Shown here: piece after piece, positions 15,161 through 23,330 of the stretch
How positions within the stretch are numbered: the stretch's first letter is position 1
Layout: the number at the start of each line of letters is the position of its first letter
Source: Acinetobacter oleivorans DR1
Lineage (GTDB): Bacteria; Pseudomonadota; Gammaproteobacteria; Pseudomonadales; Moraxellaceae
NCBI RefSeq assembly: GCF_000196795.1
Contig: NC_014259.1
Coordinates: forward strand, 2,790,001 to 2,854,000
Direction: 5' to 3'
Length of the DNA stretch: 64,000 nucleotides
The notes under the pieces: model-generated
Database searches by the model: none
Told to the model about the DNA's origin: nothing
Seen by the model: the letters and a program-made list of their open reading frames with translations, nothing else
Program-made: the position numbers and the translations under genes

Positions 15161-16161
15161 AGGCTTTGGTCCGATAAACAGAGTTCTGTAATTTGCTGGT
15201 AGTCAAAAGCAGCATGACTTTGTCTGATAAACACAGGCAAATCAGCCATGAGCTGTGCAAAAGTTGCATCTTCACAAAAAGGACGAGCACCTAATGCTTT
15301 GCCTACTCGCTCAACTACACTCAGACAGCATTGTTCTGTTTGGGCACGTAATATTCGTATTTCCCGCTCATGATTGAGCATGGGTTTGCTGTCAATCAGT
15401 TCAGCAACATATTGAAAATATTGCTTAGTGATTTCTAATTGATGAGCGACCTCTCCTAAGTACAATTTTTTAAAAGGATTCGGACTGACCTGACAACTTT
15501 CTTGTAAAAAACCAGCTAAACCAACGGCGGCGCCATACCAACAAGCCGCAACACCTGCTGCACCATGCCAAAAGCCTGGACGTTTTAAATAACTATTTGG
15601 GTGACCGATCAATTTAACAGGTGTATTTTCAAAACTTACTCTTGCAGTCTGTGTCGCATTCATCCCGACTGCATGCCAGTGGCTTGAGTCTGTGCTAATA
15701 GAGGAATGACTTAAGTCAACAATACAAAGCTGCGCCTGCCCTTGTTGATTTTTATAACTCATCAAAACTTTTTGAATAAACTCTGCCCCAGAACACCAAG
15801 GCTTTATGCCATTACACAGGTTATCTTTTACTTGCAATGGAGCTGGTCCACCGTCTGCTGCCCAAACAGCCCAAAGCCGGTCATCTATTTCTGGGTGATA
15901 ACCCAATTCACTTAAAATACTTAAAGCATCGCAGTGTGACTCAAAGAGCTTCGCCAAACTCAAATCGACTCCAGCAATCTGAGCAAAAAGTTGCCAACGT
16001 TGATAGGTCTGACCCGAAGCGGGATGAGGCAAATTTTTCGCTAAATTTACCAATTGAGAGAGTAAATCTATACGAAGCTTGCTTTTATCTTCAGCTAAGG
16101 CAGATTCAAATTCACTCAAGACACTTAATATCGTCACATTTATAGGTATTTTAATATTCAT
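15148..16161 (-). CDS. Divergent acyl-CoA dehydrogenase-like protein
   Basis: The protein has 337 residues, shorter than typical acyl-CoA dehydrogenases (about 380). Recognisable parts are 'GIKPWCSGAEFIQKVLMSY' (FAD-binding region, resembling the 'G.K.WITNG' strand), a beta barrel with 'WHAVGMNATQTARVSFENTPVKLIG' and the C-terminal helical bundle 'WHGAAGVAACWYGAAVGLAGFLQ', which also carries 'RILRAQTEQ'. I cannot identify the usual catalytic glutamate with certainty. It is the first gene of the four-gene operon, and genes overlap from here on. Upstream there is a 249-base AT-rich space with the promoter. It may desaturate an acyl group joined to the sugar product, or it may have lost activity. 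Confidence 0.72.
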   Translation of the reverse strand: MNIKIPINVTILSVLSEFESALAEDKSKLRIDLLSQLVNLAKNLPHPASGQTYQRWQLFAQIAGVDLSLAKLFESHCDALSILSELGYHPEIDDRLWAVWAADGGPAPLQVKDNLCNGIKPWCSGAEFIQKVLMSYKNQQGQAQLCIVDLSHSSISTDSSHWHAVGMNATQTARVSFENTPVKLIGHPNSYLKRPGFWHGAAGVAACWYGAAVGLAGFLQESCQVSPNPFKKLYLGEVAHQLEITKQYFQYVAELIDSKPMLNHEREIRILRAQTEQCCLSVVERVGKALGARPFCEDATFAQLMADLPVFIRQSHAAFDYQQITELCLSDQSLWEL

Positions 16162-16410
16162 TGCAAATAATTATTTATAAGACTTGGTTTAACCTTATCT
16201 AAATACTTCTGTTTAAATAAACATATAAATTGTAATAAAAAGATAAATATTATTAGTTTTATATCTAATTATTTCATTGTTACTCGAATATATTTATTAA
16301 GTGAACTTATAAACCCATCCTGTAAGGTTTATTAAAAACCCCTGATTTATCCAATTATTTAAAGTAATTTAAGTCTTACCGTTTTTCTATTTCTAAAGAA
16401 GAGGTCTAAA

Positions 16411-16644
16411 ATGAGTACTTTAAATATTAATGATATTAAAAAACACGCAGACGTTATTGCTTCTTGTGGTACTAAAGTAGGTACTGTCGACCATCTTGAT
16501 GGCGAAAACCAATTAAAGCTGACTCGAGACGAAAGCGGTCAACATCACCTTATTCCTACTGGATGGATTGGTGAAGTGAAAGAAAACCAAGTCATTCTGA
16601 ATAAAAATTCAGAAGAAGTTAAAGATCAGTGGCAAGCGATCTAG
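16411..16644 (+). CDS. DUF2171 (PRC-barrel-like) protein
   Basis: The protein has 77 residues. It matches the DUF2171 layout: 'I..H..V.AS.G..VG.VDHLDG...KLTR.......HH.IP..WI..V....V.LN......W', here as 'IKKHADVIASCGTKVGTVDHL' and 'HHLIPTGWIGEVKENQVILN'. A strong ribosome site (AAGAAGAGG, 7 bases before ATG) suggests high translation. Such proteins are often expressed under desiccation or stationary-phase stress, but the role is not known. It is monocistronic and ended by the terminator at 16749. Confidence 0.85.
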   Translation: MSTLNINDIKKHADVIASCGTKVGTVDHLDGENQLKLTRDESGQHHLIPTGWIGEVKENQVILNKNSEEVKDQWQAI

Positions 16645-16748
16645 ACTTTAAAGCACGATACGTGACTTAACGTGAAATTTATAATAAAGCGATTTAGCTT
16701 AGAAAAATAAAGAGGCTTAGAAACTTTAAAGCCTAACTCCCTAAACTG

Positions 16749-16777
16749 AAGGCTCCTTTTGATAAGGAGCCTTTTTT
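16749..16777 (+). terminator. Intrinsic terminator after the DUF2171 gene
   Basis: Perfect 10-bp stem AAGGCTCCTT/AAGGAGCCTT, 5-nt loop, then TTTT. About 105 bases separate it from the stop codon, so the 3' UTR is long. Confidence 0.85.
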
Positions 16778-16918
16778 ATTGATATTTAGTTAGTTACAAT
16801 GATAATAAAGTCTGATGTAACCTTATCGACGATACGATTTTCATGATTAATACTGCCTTGACCAATGTCCTGATAAGTCATGTTTTAGAGGTTCAAAACC
16901 AGCTTTTTGAAAATTAAC

Positions 16919-18034
16919 TTAGCGGTTTTTATTCAAAAGAAATTTTACAATTTCATCGATAAATTGGCTTCTTCCCCGTTCAGGGCGGTCAAGATGAGCA
17001 TAGTGGGTCGCGTTGGCCAATGTAACCTCGCGAATACTTTTCGCATGCACCGCATCATGAATAAAGTTTTCAGTATCCTCAGGTCGACTCCAAAAATCGT
17101 GCTCAGAGCGGACTATAAGCACGGCAGCCTTAATACTTCCAGCATCAAATAGATGTCGTCCTGTTGCTTGGTAAAAACTATCCTCCATAGCACCTAAGGG
17201 CGCGCGGAATGCTGGAGGTTGATGCCTCCTAGACTGTGGATCACTAGCTAGCGCTGCTCGCGTATAAGCTTCAACAATCAAAGGATCTCGCCACTCCGTC
17301 TTATTTTCAATTGGAATTGTTTTATCCCATGAGGGCAAAAGCGAAGCAGCCGTATTTAATGCATATCCCCCCATCGCAGGATTGAAGCGCCCCGAATTGT
17401 TAGGATCATCATTTGCTGAACCTAGACCGATCCCATCATGTTGTCGTGATCCACCATATAGCGCATTAAACATAATGAGTTCGCTGACACGTTCGGGCCA
17501 GAGCGACGAATAATAAGCTGCCCACATTCCCCCAGTTGCCCAGCCCAACAGAGCGACCTGCTCATTACCAGTATGTTGCCGTGCAAACGTTACAACAGCA
17601 TCAATGTCACGTACAACTTCATAAGCACGCGAAAGCGGCTTAACTTTGTTTGGGGAATGATCCATAGCTGTAGGGCGATCCGATTGACCGTAACCCCGAG
17701 CATCAAGAATAAAGATTGTTCGCCCTGTTAACCGCGCAAGATCTGCTGCGAGTGATCCGTTTGACACATCCAAATCAAATGATCCAATACCAGAAACGCG
17801 TGCACCATGTACAAGAATGAGCGCAGGTCGTCCCTTAGTTCCATTCTCGCGAACCTCCCGAACATGTAACCCAACACCATCTGCCGTAAGGACTCTGAAA
17901 TCCTTCCGAATAAGTTCCCCTTCACTCTGTTGCCGCGCCGCTGAAGCAATCGTACTCATCATCAATGTAGTTACGAGAACTAACATTATCGCGATTGGCA
18001 CACTCTTGGGAACTTTTCTTCTTTCTCTTGTCAC
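16919..18034 (-). CDS. Exported alpha/beta hydrolase-fold protein lacking the serine nucleophile
   Basis: The protein has 371 residues, starting with GTG (GGAGG seven bases upstream). Signal peptide: basic start, then 'IAIMLVLVTTLMMSTIASAA', so it is probably periplasmic. Fold landmarks are 'LILVHGARVSG' (oxyanion loop), 'FILDARGYGQSDRP' (strand 4 region), the nucleophile elbow 'ALLGWATGGMWAAYY', then 'VLIVRSEHDFWSRPED' (acid region) and 'ATHYAHLDRPERG' (His). The elbow reads G-W-A-T-G; relatives have G-W-S-T-G, so Ala166 (GCA) replaces the serine by a single base change. GC is roughly 45-55%, higher than nearby genes, which suggests transfer. It may be a non-catalytic protein, a mutated enzyme or a family with another nucleophile. 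Confidence 0.85.
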   Translation of the reverse strand: MTRERRKVPKSVPIAIMLVLVTTLMMSTIASAARQQSEGELIRKDFRVLTADGVGLHVREVRENGTKGRPALILVHGARVSGIGSFDLDVSNGSLAADLARLTGRTIFILDARGYGQSDRPTAMDHSPNKVKPLSRAYEVVRDIDAVVTFARQHTGNEQVALLGWATGGMWAAYYSSLWPERVSELIMFNALYGGSRQHDGIGLGSANDDPNNSGRFNPAMGGYALNTAASLLPSWDKTIPIENKTEWRDPLIVEAYTRAALASDPQSRRHQPPAFRAPLGAMEDSFYQATGRHLFDAGSIKAAVLIVRSEHDFWSRPEDTENFIHDAVHAKSIREVTLANATHYAHLDRPERGRSQFIDEIVKFLLNKNR

Positions 18035-18063
18035 TCCACATCCTCCGCTAATGTACTATCAAG

Positions 18064-18231
18064 TTAATCCAATAACGTATGTTTGATCTGGGTCAACTTG
18101 GCCTGATGCAATGAGCTAATAAGGGATTCAGCAGTTCTTTTCCCGAGGAACGACTGGACTAAATCTTTATTATAGCTTCTGAAACAACATCGAATATCTT
18201 CACATAGTTCCCACCACGTAAGATCCTCAGC
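18064..18231 (-). pseudogene. Possible 3' remnant of an unidentified gene
   Basis: An open stretch of 55 codons without a start (bounded by stop 18232-18234 and ending TAA 18064-18066) reads like a real C-terminus: 'WWELCEDIRCCFRSYNKDLV' then 'QSFLGKRTAESLISSLHQAK'. It lies 29 bases upstream of the higher-GC hydrolase on the same strand, and its base use matches that gene more than the core genome. I cannot name the family. It could be the end of a regulator that came with the hydrolase and was cut by a deletion. The call is weak. Confidence 0.3.
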
Positions 18232-18483
18232 TTAACAATACCCGACATATTGCTCATAAAATATACACGCACACGAAACGAGTACATTTTTTAAGCTATT
18301 ACAGAATATTCAGGACTAAAAGTTTATCAATTCCATCAAAAGGTGAGCGCTTTTATCAATAATGAGTGGTACATAATATAAGAATGTGCATTTTTGTCCC
18401 TTAAGCACATGGTGATCGATTTTACTTAATGCTAAAAATTGTGCATTCGCATTAAATGAATAATTATGAATAGGGTGACGTAT

Positions 18484-19428
18484 ATGATCACAGGGAATCA
18501 TCAGCTTAAAGCAAGAAAAGTACATTTTGATTTTGCGGAGTCGTCTGTGTGTTGGATGCCGAATGATCCGCTATGCTCACATGTAGCCAATGGTATTAAT
18601 ATGCTCTTGCCGGCTGGTGAGTTTTGGTTTTGCCGCGTGTTTAATAAAACCCTTCCCTTGATTACTGATGAAACCTTAAAACAAGAAGTGATTGGCTTTG
18701 TTCGTCAAGAAGCAGCTCATGCACGTGCCCATGAAAAAGCTCAGGACTTCTTACGTGAAAATGGCTACGACATTCAAGAAACACTCAACCGCGCCCATTT
18801 TGTGTTTAACATTTTATTGGGTGACAAACCTTTAGGTATGCCCTTTTTAAAAGGCGAAAAGCTCGATGAATATTGGTTACTTTTCCGAGTTGGTGTGATT
18901 GCTGCAATTGAGCACTTTACTGGAACTATTGGTCAGTGGACACTTGATAGTAAGTCTTGGGACAAAGCCGACCCTGCCATGGCAGATTTGTTCCGTTGGC
19001 ATTTGGCTGAAGAAGTTGAGCATCGCTGTGTTGCCTACGACTTATTTGAGCACCTCTTAACAAACAAGTTGGGTTTTTATGTGTCTCGCCAAGTGATTAT
19101 GGCCGCTATTTTCCCACTGTTTATTTACTTCCTTGCTGATTTTGCACGTAGTTTAGGCCAACAAGATTTAGAGCACGAAGACATTCAAAAATTGATGCGT
19201 CGTGGTTACTTCAAAATTATTCGTGAATTTGAAAAAACTGCGACTCGCTCAGACAACTTACCGACCATTAAATATTTATGGAAAGCAACGTTAAGATGGG
19301 TTTCTCCAAAATTTAACCCACTTCATGAAGGTGACACCGAGCAAGCTTTGGCTTATATGGCTCGTTCACCTGCCGTTCAATATTTTGAAGGAATGGCACA
19401 AGCTACAAAACCAGCAACATTAAGCTAA
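18484..19428 (+). CDS. PF10118-type putative metal-dependent hydrolase (second copy)
   Basis: The protein has 314 residues from ATG 18484, preceded by GGGTGA at a good distance; an in-frame ATG at 18466 has no ribosome site. Motifs as in the copy at 10137-11078: 'FVRQEAAHARAHEKAQDFL' and 'WHLAEEVEHRCVAYDLFEHLL', each with an E-x-x-H, and an apolar helix 'VIMAAIFPLFIYFLADFA'. The C-terminal 'FNPLHEGDTEQALAYMARSPAVQYFE' matches the other copy's 'YHPYYEGSTELALDYINRSPAVKLYE'. It is convergent with a TetR gene and has its own terminator. Reaction not established. Confidence 0.82.
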   Translation: MITGNHQLKARKVHFDFAESSVCWMPNDPLCSHVANGINMLLPAGEFWFCRVFNKTLPLITDETLKQEVIGFVRQEAAHARAHEKAQDFLRENGYDIQETLNRAHFVFNILLGDKPLGMPFLKGEKLDEYWLLFRVGVIAAIEHFTGTIGQWTLDSKSWDKADPAMADLFRWHLAEEVEHRCVAYDLFEHLLTNKLGFYVSRQVIMAAIFPLFIYFLADFARSLGQQDLEHEDIQKLMRRGYFKIIREFEKTATRSDNLPTIKYLWKATLRWVSPKFNPLHEGDTEQALAYMARSPAVQYFEGMAQATKPATLS

Positions 19429-19450
19429 GCAGCTATCTTTATTTAAATTG

Positions 19451-19478
19451 AAAAGCCTCCTTATTTGGAGGCTTTTTC
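19451..19478 (+). terminator. Intrinsic terminator, bidirectional
   Basis: Stem AAAAGCCTCC/GGAGGCTTTTT with a 6-8-nt loop between the convergent PF10118 and TetR genes. Confidence 0.85.
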
Positions 19479-19496
19479 TTAGGTGAGTTTTGTCGC

Positions 19497-20051
19497 TTAA
19501 GCAAAATTTAAAAAGAAATAATCCAACAACCGATCTCTTTCATCTACCACATTTTTATCTAAAAGCTGAACCATCGCCCCATCAATCATAAATAAAAACA
19601 TGTAAGCATCTTGGATGGAGACAGTAGCTTTTAAGGTTAAAAGCAACTTATAGATTTCGTTAACAAACCAGTTTCTATAGTCAACCACAACTTTATAGGC
19701 AACTGGATAGAGCTTTTCAATTTCAAAAATTGCTTTAAAGGGTAAATGATAAAAGCCATTTAAATCGGCATGTAAAAGGTAAATCTGCCTAAGTTTATCG
19801 AGCACCATTTGTTCACGGTAAGAATTAATAATGGAAAACACTTTTACTTTTAACGCATCTTTTTGAAAAGTGAGACACATCTCGATGAGTCGTGCTTTTG
19901 AGTGAAAGTCGTTGTAAAAAGTAGCCTTGGCAACTTTGGCTTCTGCAATAATTTGGTCGACCCCGACCTTATGAAACCCATATTGATTAAATAAGTCTTT
20001 TGCGATGTGAAGCACTCTGAGTGCTCTAAATGAAGATTCTAAATTTGGCAT
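19497..20051 (-). CDS. TetR/AcrR-family transcriptional regulator
   Basis: The protein has 184 residues from the ATG at 20051 (MPNLESSFRALRVLHIAKDL). An in-frame ATG further up (20150) would add 33 hydrophobic residues that are unusual for this family, so I prefer the shorter form even though its ribosome site is poor. The helix-turn-helix spans about residues 10-57: 'AKDLFNQYGFHKVGVDQIIAEAKVAKATFYNDFHSKARLIEMCL', the usual TetR N-terminus. The C-terminal ligand domain is not recognisable. It is convergent with the PF10118 gene. Its target is unknown. Confidence 0.85.
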   Translation of the reverse strand: MPNLESSFRALRVLHIAKDLFNQYGFHKVGVDQIIAEAKVAKATFYNDFHSKARLIEMCLTFQKDALKVKVFSIINSYREQMVLDKLRQIYLLHADLNGFYHLPFKAIFEIEKLYPVAYKVVVDYRNWFVNEIYKLLLTLKATVSIQDAYMFLFMIDGAMVQLLDKNVVDERDRLLDYFFLNFA

Positions 20052-20318
20052 AGGAAGACCGTTTAAATAATTTTTTGTTGTATCTAAAAGAGATAGAAAT
20101 GCCGTCACTCTTAAAATGAGTGCTAAAAAACAGGCATGCAAAAGCAGCACAAAAATGTGCCTAAGCTATCTCAGATTTTATTGTTGCTATGATTTTTTAG
20201 TCGTAACGAGCTAAGGTTGTAGAAAACCTAGAGTCGGTTAAACCGTTTTAAAGACCAGTTGGGCGGTATGGCTAGAGAGAGTTTGGCAAAGACCAATAAA
20301 TGAGAAGAAATAGTACGC

Positions 20319-20561
20319 ATGAGCGAACTCCTTGTGTGTAAAGAAGTTCTACCAGATCACTGTCAAATGATTATGGTGGTAGAACGAGAGAAGGTTGACA
20401 GACTGACACACAAGAATCAGCACGCACAAGGCGTCCCCCTCCCGTTCCGCCGCAGAGGGGGCACGCAGGGATGCCCACAAAAAAGAAAGACTTTTTCGTG
20501 TGCTTTGGGTATACGGCCTGTCAAAGCCGACTGGCGATGTAGGCCAGCAGGCAAAGCATAA
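20319..20561 (+). CDS. Small phage-Ash/Icd-like ORF (uncertain)
   Basis: An 80-codon frame whose product ends in 'FSCALGIRPVKADWRCRPAGKA'-type residues (about 59-80, CALGIRPVKADWR and PAGKA). To my knowledge this resembles short phage proteins annotated as Ash family or Icd-like host division inhibitors. The N-terminal part overlaps the repeat head at 20381-20426, so part of the frame may simply follow the repeat. A real start and ribosome site are not convincing (GAGAAG lies 15 bases upstream). If genuine it points to a P4-like satellite or prophage relic at this site. It is the only candidate gene between the TetR gene and 20914. Confidence 0.4.
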   Translation: MSELLVCKEVLPDHCQMIMVVEREKVDRLTHKNQHAQGVPLPFRRRGGTQGCPQKRKTFSCALGIRPVKADWRCRPAGKA

Positions 20562-20594
20562 TCGGAGGGGTTTTAGGTGTCAATGTGATATTGG
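20381..20594. repeat. Repeat element, long copy
   Basis: The head (20381-20426) is a 46-base sequence found again with one mismatch at 20685-20730. The tail (20571-20594, TTTTAGGTGTCAATGTGATA...) recurs at 20776-20800. Head TTGACA and tail TGTCAA, and TGACAC and GTGTCA, are inverted with respect to each other. The middle, about 145 bases here, is GC-rich (CCCCCTCCCG...GGGGGCACG) and can form several stems. It may be a non-coding immunity-type RNA, a miniature mobile element or phage debris. Confidence 0.5.
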
Positions 20595-20684
20595 CTAGAA
20601 AATAATTGAATAAATATTATTTTTCATTGGATTAGAATATTTAATTACTTCATTAGAAATTCATTATTTAGTAAAAATAATAAT

Positions 20685-20800
20685 AGAACGAGAAAAGGTT
20701 GACAGACTGACACACAAGAATCAGCACGCATTAAGCGTCCCTCTCTCATCCTGAAATGAAGAATAATAAGAGAGATTTTAAGTGTCAATGTGATATTAGG
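20685..20800. repeat. Repeat element, short copy
   Basis: Same head (20685-20730) and tail (20776-20800) as the copy at 20381-20594, but with a middle of only 45 bases. The two copies are in the same orientation and 304 bases apart, head to head. The space between them (20595-20684) is plain AT-rich sequence. No gene is seen in 20562-20913. Confidence 0.5.
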
Positions 20801-20913
20801 CGAATTATTAAAGTTTATTTTTTTATTTTAAATTATATGCTGTGATACACCGATAAAATGAATAATTAAATCCATTTTATCGACTTGCTAGAAGAGGTCT
20901 TTAAAACCTTATT

Positions 20914-21252
20914 TTATTTTTTAATATAGTTTGGAAATTCTTTTAAAACCGTATTACATAATTGGCCTTTCATATCTCCTCTCTTGCGTGCTTCAAATTG
21001 GTCCATACCTAATCTCATAACTTCTCTACCATATTTTTCACCTAGTTCATGTTTAGTACATTTGTCAGATTCATGAACTAATTCTTGTGAAGTATAGTGA
21101 TAATTACAATCAAGTTGAGCACGGCTTAAAAAACCATGTAGTTGTACTGTTCTCTCGCAAGTTGTTCGCTGTATATAAGTTTTAGGCTCTTGTTCAGCAT
21201 AAACTGATGTTGCTACCAATAAAGTGAAAACTGTTACTAAAATATTACGCAT
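20914..21252 (-). CDS. Small exported protein, unknown function
   Basis: The protein has 112 residues. Signal peptide MRNILVTVFTLLVATSVYAE, so a periplasmic location is likely. The mature part has four cysteines (RTTCERT, LDCNYH, DKCTKH, QLCNTV), enough for two disulfides. Basic C-terminus (FPNYIKK). Ribosome site is GGGGAAATA before ATG. It is not obviously related to the other two small exported proteins near the left end, and no known domain is seen. It is transcribed alone, next to the repeat pair. Confidence 0.7.
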   Translation of the reverse strand: MRNILVTVFTLLVATSVYAEQEPKTYIQRTTCERTVQLHGFLSRAQLDCNYHYTSQELVHESDKCTKHELGEKYGREVMRLGMDQFEARKRGDMKGQLCNTVLKEFPNYIKK

Positions 21253-21534
21253 TATTTCCCCGACAAAGTTATTAAAAGTATTAGTGATAATGTTGCGGGC
21301 GTATTAAATAATAATTACTTATAAGTGTCTATTAATAATAAGAAAATTAGATAAATCCTCTTCTCTTTTGAATACTTAATCACCTTAAAAAAATTGTGTG
21401 ATTAAGTTTTCTCAAATAAATGATATTAAATTTTTTCTAATCTTCTTTAATATAATCCAAGTTATTCAAGTAAAGAGTTTTAGTGATATTTTATTGATTT
21501 CTTATCGACTAAAACCCTTACTCATTACACAATG

Positions 21535-22302
21535 TTAAAACCCTAACTTCTTAAAGACAAAATAACCCACATGGCTTTCAAAGCTACCGTCATTTTGAAT
21601 TTTGAAATACTTCTTAACGAGGTCAGATGAACCTTCCTGCAAATAGCGTAAAGTTTTAATTTGATCTTCAGGAGTTTTCATACGCTTTACCCAGCTATCA
21701 AAGTCTAATGAAAGCGTTTGTTTGTCTAAACCCACTAAGTCAAAGCCGGCATCTTCAATAAAATAGACCCACTCTTTCACACTATAGTTTCTTACGTGAC
21801 TTGGGTCTCGAATAGTTTCGATCGTCTGTAAAAACGTATCTAATATAGGCGAACTAGAACTAATAATATCTACAAAAATAACAATACCATCTGGCTTAAG
21901 AACACGGTTTACTTCTTTCATGGCTGTCGGAACATGCTGCCAGTGATGAGCCGAATATCGGCTAATCACGACATCAAACTGCTGATCACTAAAAGGCATG
22001 TCTTCAGCAATGCCCTGCTGCACAAAGATGTTTTTTAATTTGCGCTGGCTAGCGGCCTTAGACACTGTGTCTAACATTTCATGAGATAAATCGTAGGCAA
22101 AGACTAGATCAGCATGTGGAGCAACATTATAAGAAACATGACCACCACCACAGCCTAAATCTAGAACCACAGCCTTTTCATATTTCTGAATTTCATGAAT
22201 AAATTTATTAAATTCAATTCCTTCAGAATGAGCTTGGCTATTCAAATAGTCTAAAGATTTATTTTGATATTGTTTTTGGTTTATATCGTGCTGGGTGATC
22301 AT
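21535..22302 (-). CDS. Class I SAM-dependent methyltransferase (UbiE/Methyltransf_11 type)
   Basis: The protein has 255 residues. SAM-binding motif I 'KAVVLDLGCGGGHVSYNVAPHADLVFAYDLS' is complete (about 44-74), then 'MPFSDQQFDVVISRYSAHHWQHV' (motif II with the His-rich post-motif) and 'VLKPDGIVIFVDI' (motif III). The C-terminal 70 residues form the usual cap with 'DSWVKRMKTPEDQIKTL'. Substrate unknown: small-molecule methylation is typical. It has no partner genes on the same strand; the Lrp gene lies divergently 360 bases away. The strong inverted repeat at 22464 lies between. Confidence 0.85.
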   Translation of the reverse strand: MITQHDINQKQYQNKSLDYLNSQAHSEGIEFNKFIHEIQKYEKAVVLDLGCGGGHVSYNVAPHADLVFAYDLSHEMLDTVSKAASQRKLKNIFVQQGIAEDMPFSDQQFDVVISRYSAHHWQHVPTAMKEVNRVLKPDGIVIFVDIISSSSPILDTFLQTIETIRDPSHVRNYSVKEWVYFIEDAGFDLVGLDKQTLSLDFDSWVKRMKTPEDQIKTLRYLQEGSSDLVKKYFKIQNDGSFESHVGYFVFKKLGF

Positions 22303-22463
22303 AACCTTGCTTCCTACTTTGCAATGAAATCACCATAAAGCAAAAGTTAGATAAAAAATAATGATTAGTTTTTCTTCAATTGATAAATAAAAGTTATTAT
22401 TTAATTTGTTTTAATACACTACGGCAATTAATAAAAATAGATTTAAGAACTTAGAAGGGATCC

Positions 22464-22509
22464 GCAAAGAGCACTGTTTAGTCACCCTTACTGAAACAGT
22501 GCTCTTTGC
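22464..22509. repeat. Perfect 16-bp inverted repeat
   Basis: GCAAAGAGCACTGTTT and AAACAGTGCTCTTTGC are exact complements separated by 14 bases. There is no T-tract, so it is not a plain terminator. It stands about 155 bases before the likely Lrp start and may act in the 5' leader or mark a deleted element. Confidence 0.6.
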
Positions 22510-22666
22510 TCCATCACAACCCTTATCCAGAGAGTTCGATGCATAGAACTAGTGTATGTACCTTTAACTCAAAATGTTTCCTGTATTTTTTAATATTTTT
22601 AAATGTTCGCAGCATAAAAATGAAGTATATTTAATTTTATCAGAAGATTCTTCTTTGGTTTATATT

Positions 22667-23152
22667 TTGAACAGAACAGAATACACACTAGATCGCATAG
22701 ATCGGAAAATTTTATCTGCCTTACGCGGTAATGGCCGTCTAACCGTTGCTCAATTAGCAGAAGAAGTCGGTCTTTCATCTTCACCATGCTGGACACGACT
22801 GAAACGTCTGGAAACTTTAAAAATTATTGAAGGCTATACGGTAAACGTAAACCCAAAAGCGATCGGTATTCATGAAGTATTCTTCATAGAAATTACTTTA
22901 GAACGCCATGACGATGAAATGCTGGAAAATTTCAGCGAAGCATTAGCTGACATACCAGAAGTTGTAGAAGCGCATCTGGTTACAGGTGATTATGATTATT
23001 TGGTGAAAGTAGCCGTAAAAGATGCTGACCATTACGAACGTTTTTTACGAAAAAAACTCTATTCAATTAAGGGAATTCGACACACCCGTTCGACCTTTGC
23101 CCTACGACCTCTTAAATCTGCCAATACCGCCGATTTAATGTTAATTGAATAA
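22667..23152 (+). CDS. Lrp/AsnC-family regulator
   Basis: The protein has 161 residues if it starts at TTG 22667. A longer frame from ATG 22574 adds 31 residues that are unlike the family, and Lrp proteins are usually 150-165 long. The ribosome site is not obvious for either, so the start is uncertain. Helix-turn-helix: 'LDRIDRKILSALRGNGRLTVAQLAEEVGLSSSPCWTRLKRLE'. The RAM ligand domain spans the rest: 'HEVFFIEITLERHDDEMLENF' and 'VVEAHLVTGDYDYLVKVAV' (the G-D-Y-D-Y-L motif of amino-acid-binding Lrp proteins). It may control amino-acid metabolism; the ProC-like gene nearby is a possible target. Confidence 0.85.
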   Translation: MNRTEYTLDRIDRKILSALRGNGRLTVAQLAEEVGLSSSPCWTRLKRLETLKIIEGYTVNVNPKAIGIHEVFFIEITLERHDDEMLENFSEALADIPEVVEAHLVTGDYDYLVKVAVKDADHYERFLRKKLYSIKGIRHTRSTFALRPLKSANTADLMLIE

Positions 23153-23330
23153 AAGATGTAATACCTATAGCACATAGACTTAAACTATTGATTCGAAAAT
23201 TCTTATTGAGTTAAGTGGCTTAAACCATAACAGATTTAGGCTCTGTTATATTTTTTTTAAAAAATTCTGTATCTATGATTACAGCCTCCTCATCTCCATA
23301 ATAAAATTAATCTGAATTGGAGGCATCGCC

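Noticed and set aside
20052..20150. N-terminal extension of the TetR gene
   Set aside because: The extra 33 residues are hydrophobic and unlike TetR proteins; the shorter start is preferred.
20381..20800. Insertion sequence with terminal inverted repeats
   Set aside because: Head and tail sequences are inverted only over six bases, no transposase frame exists, and no target duplication is visible.
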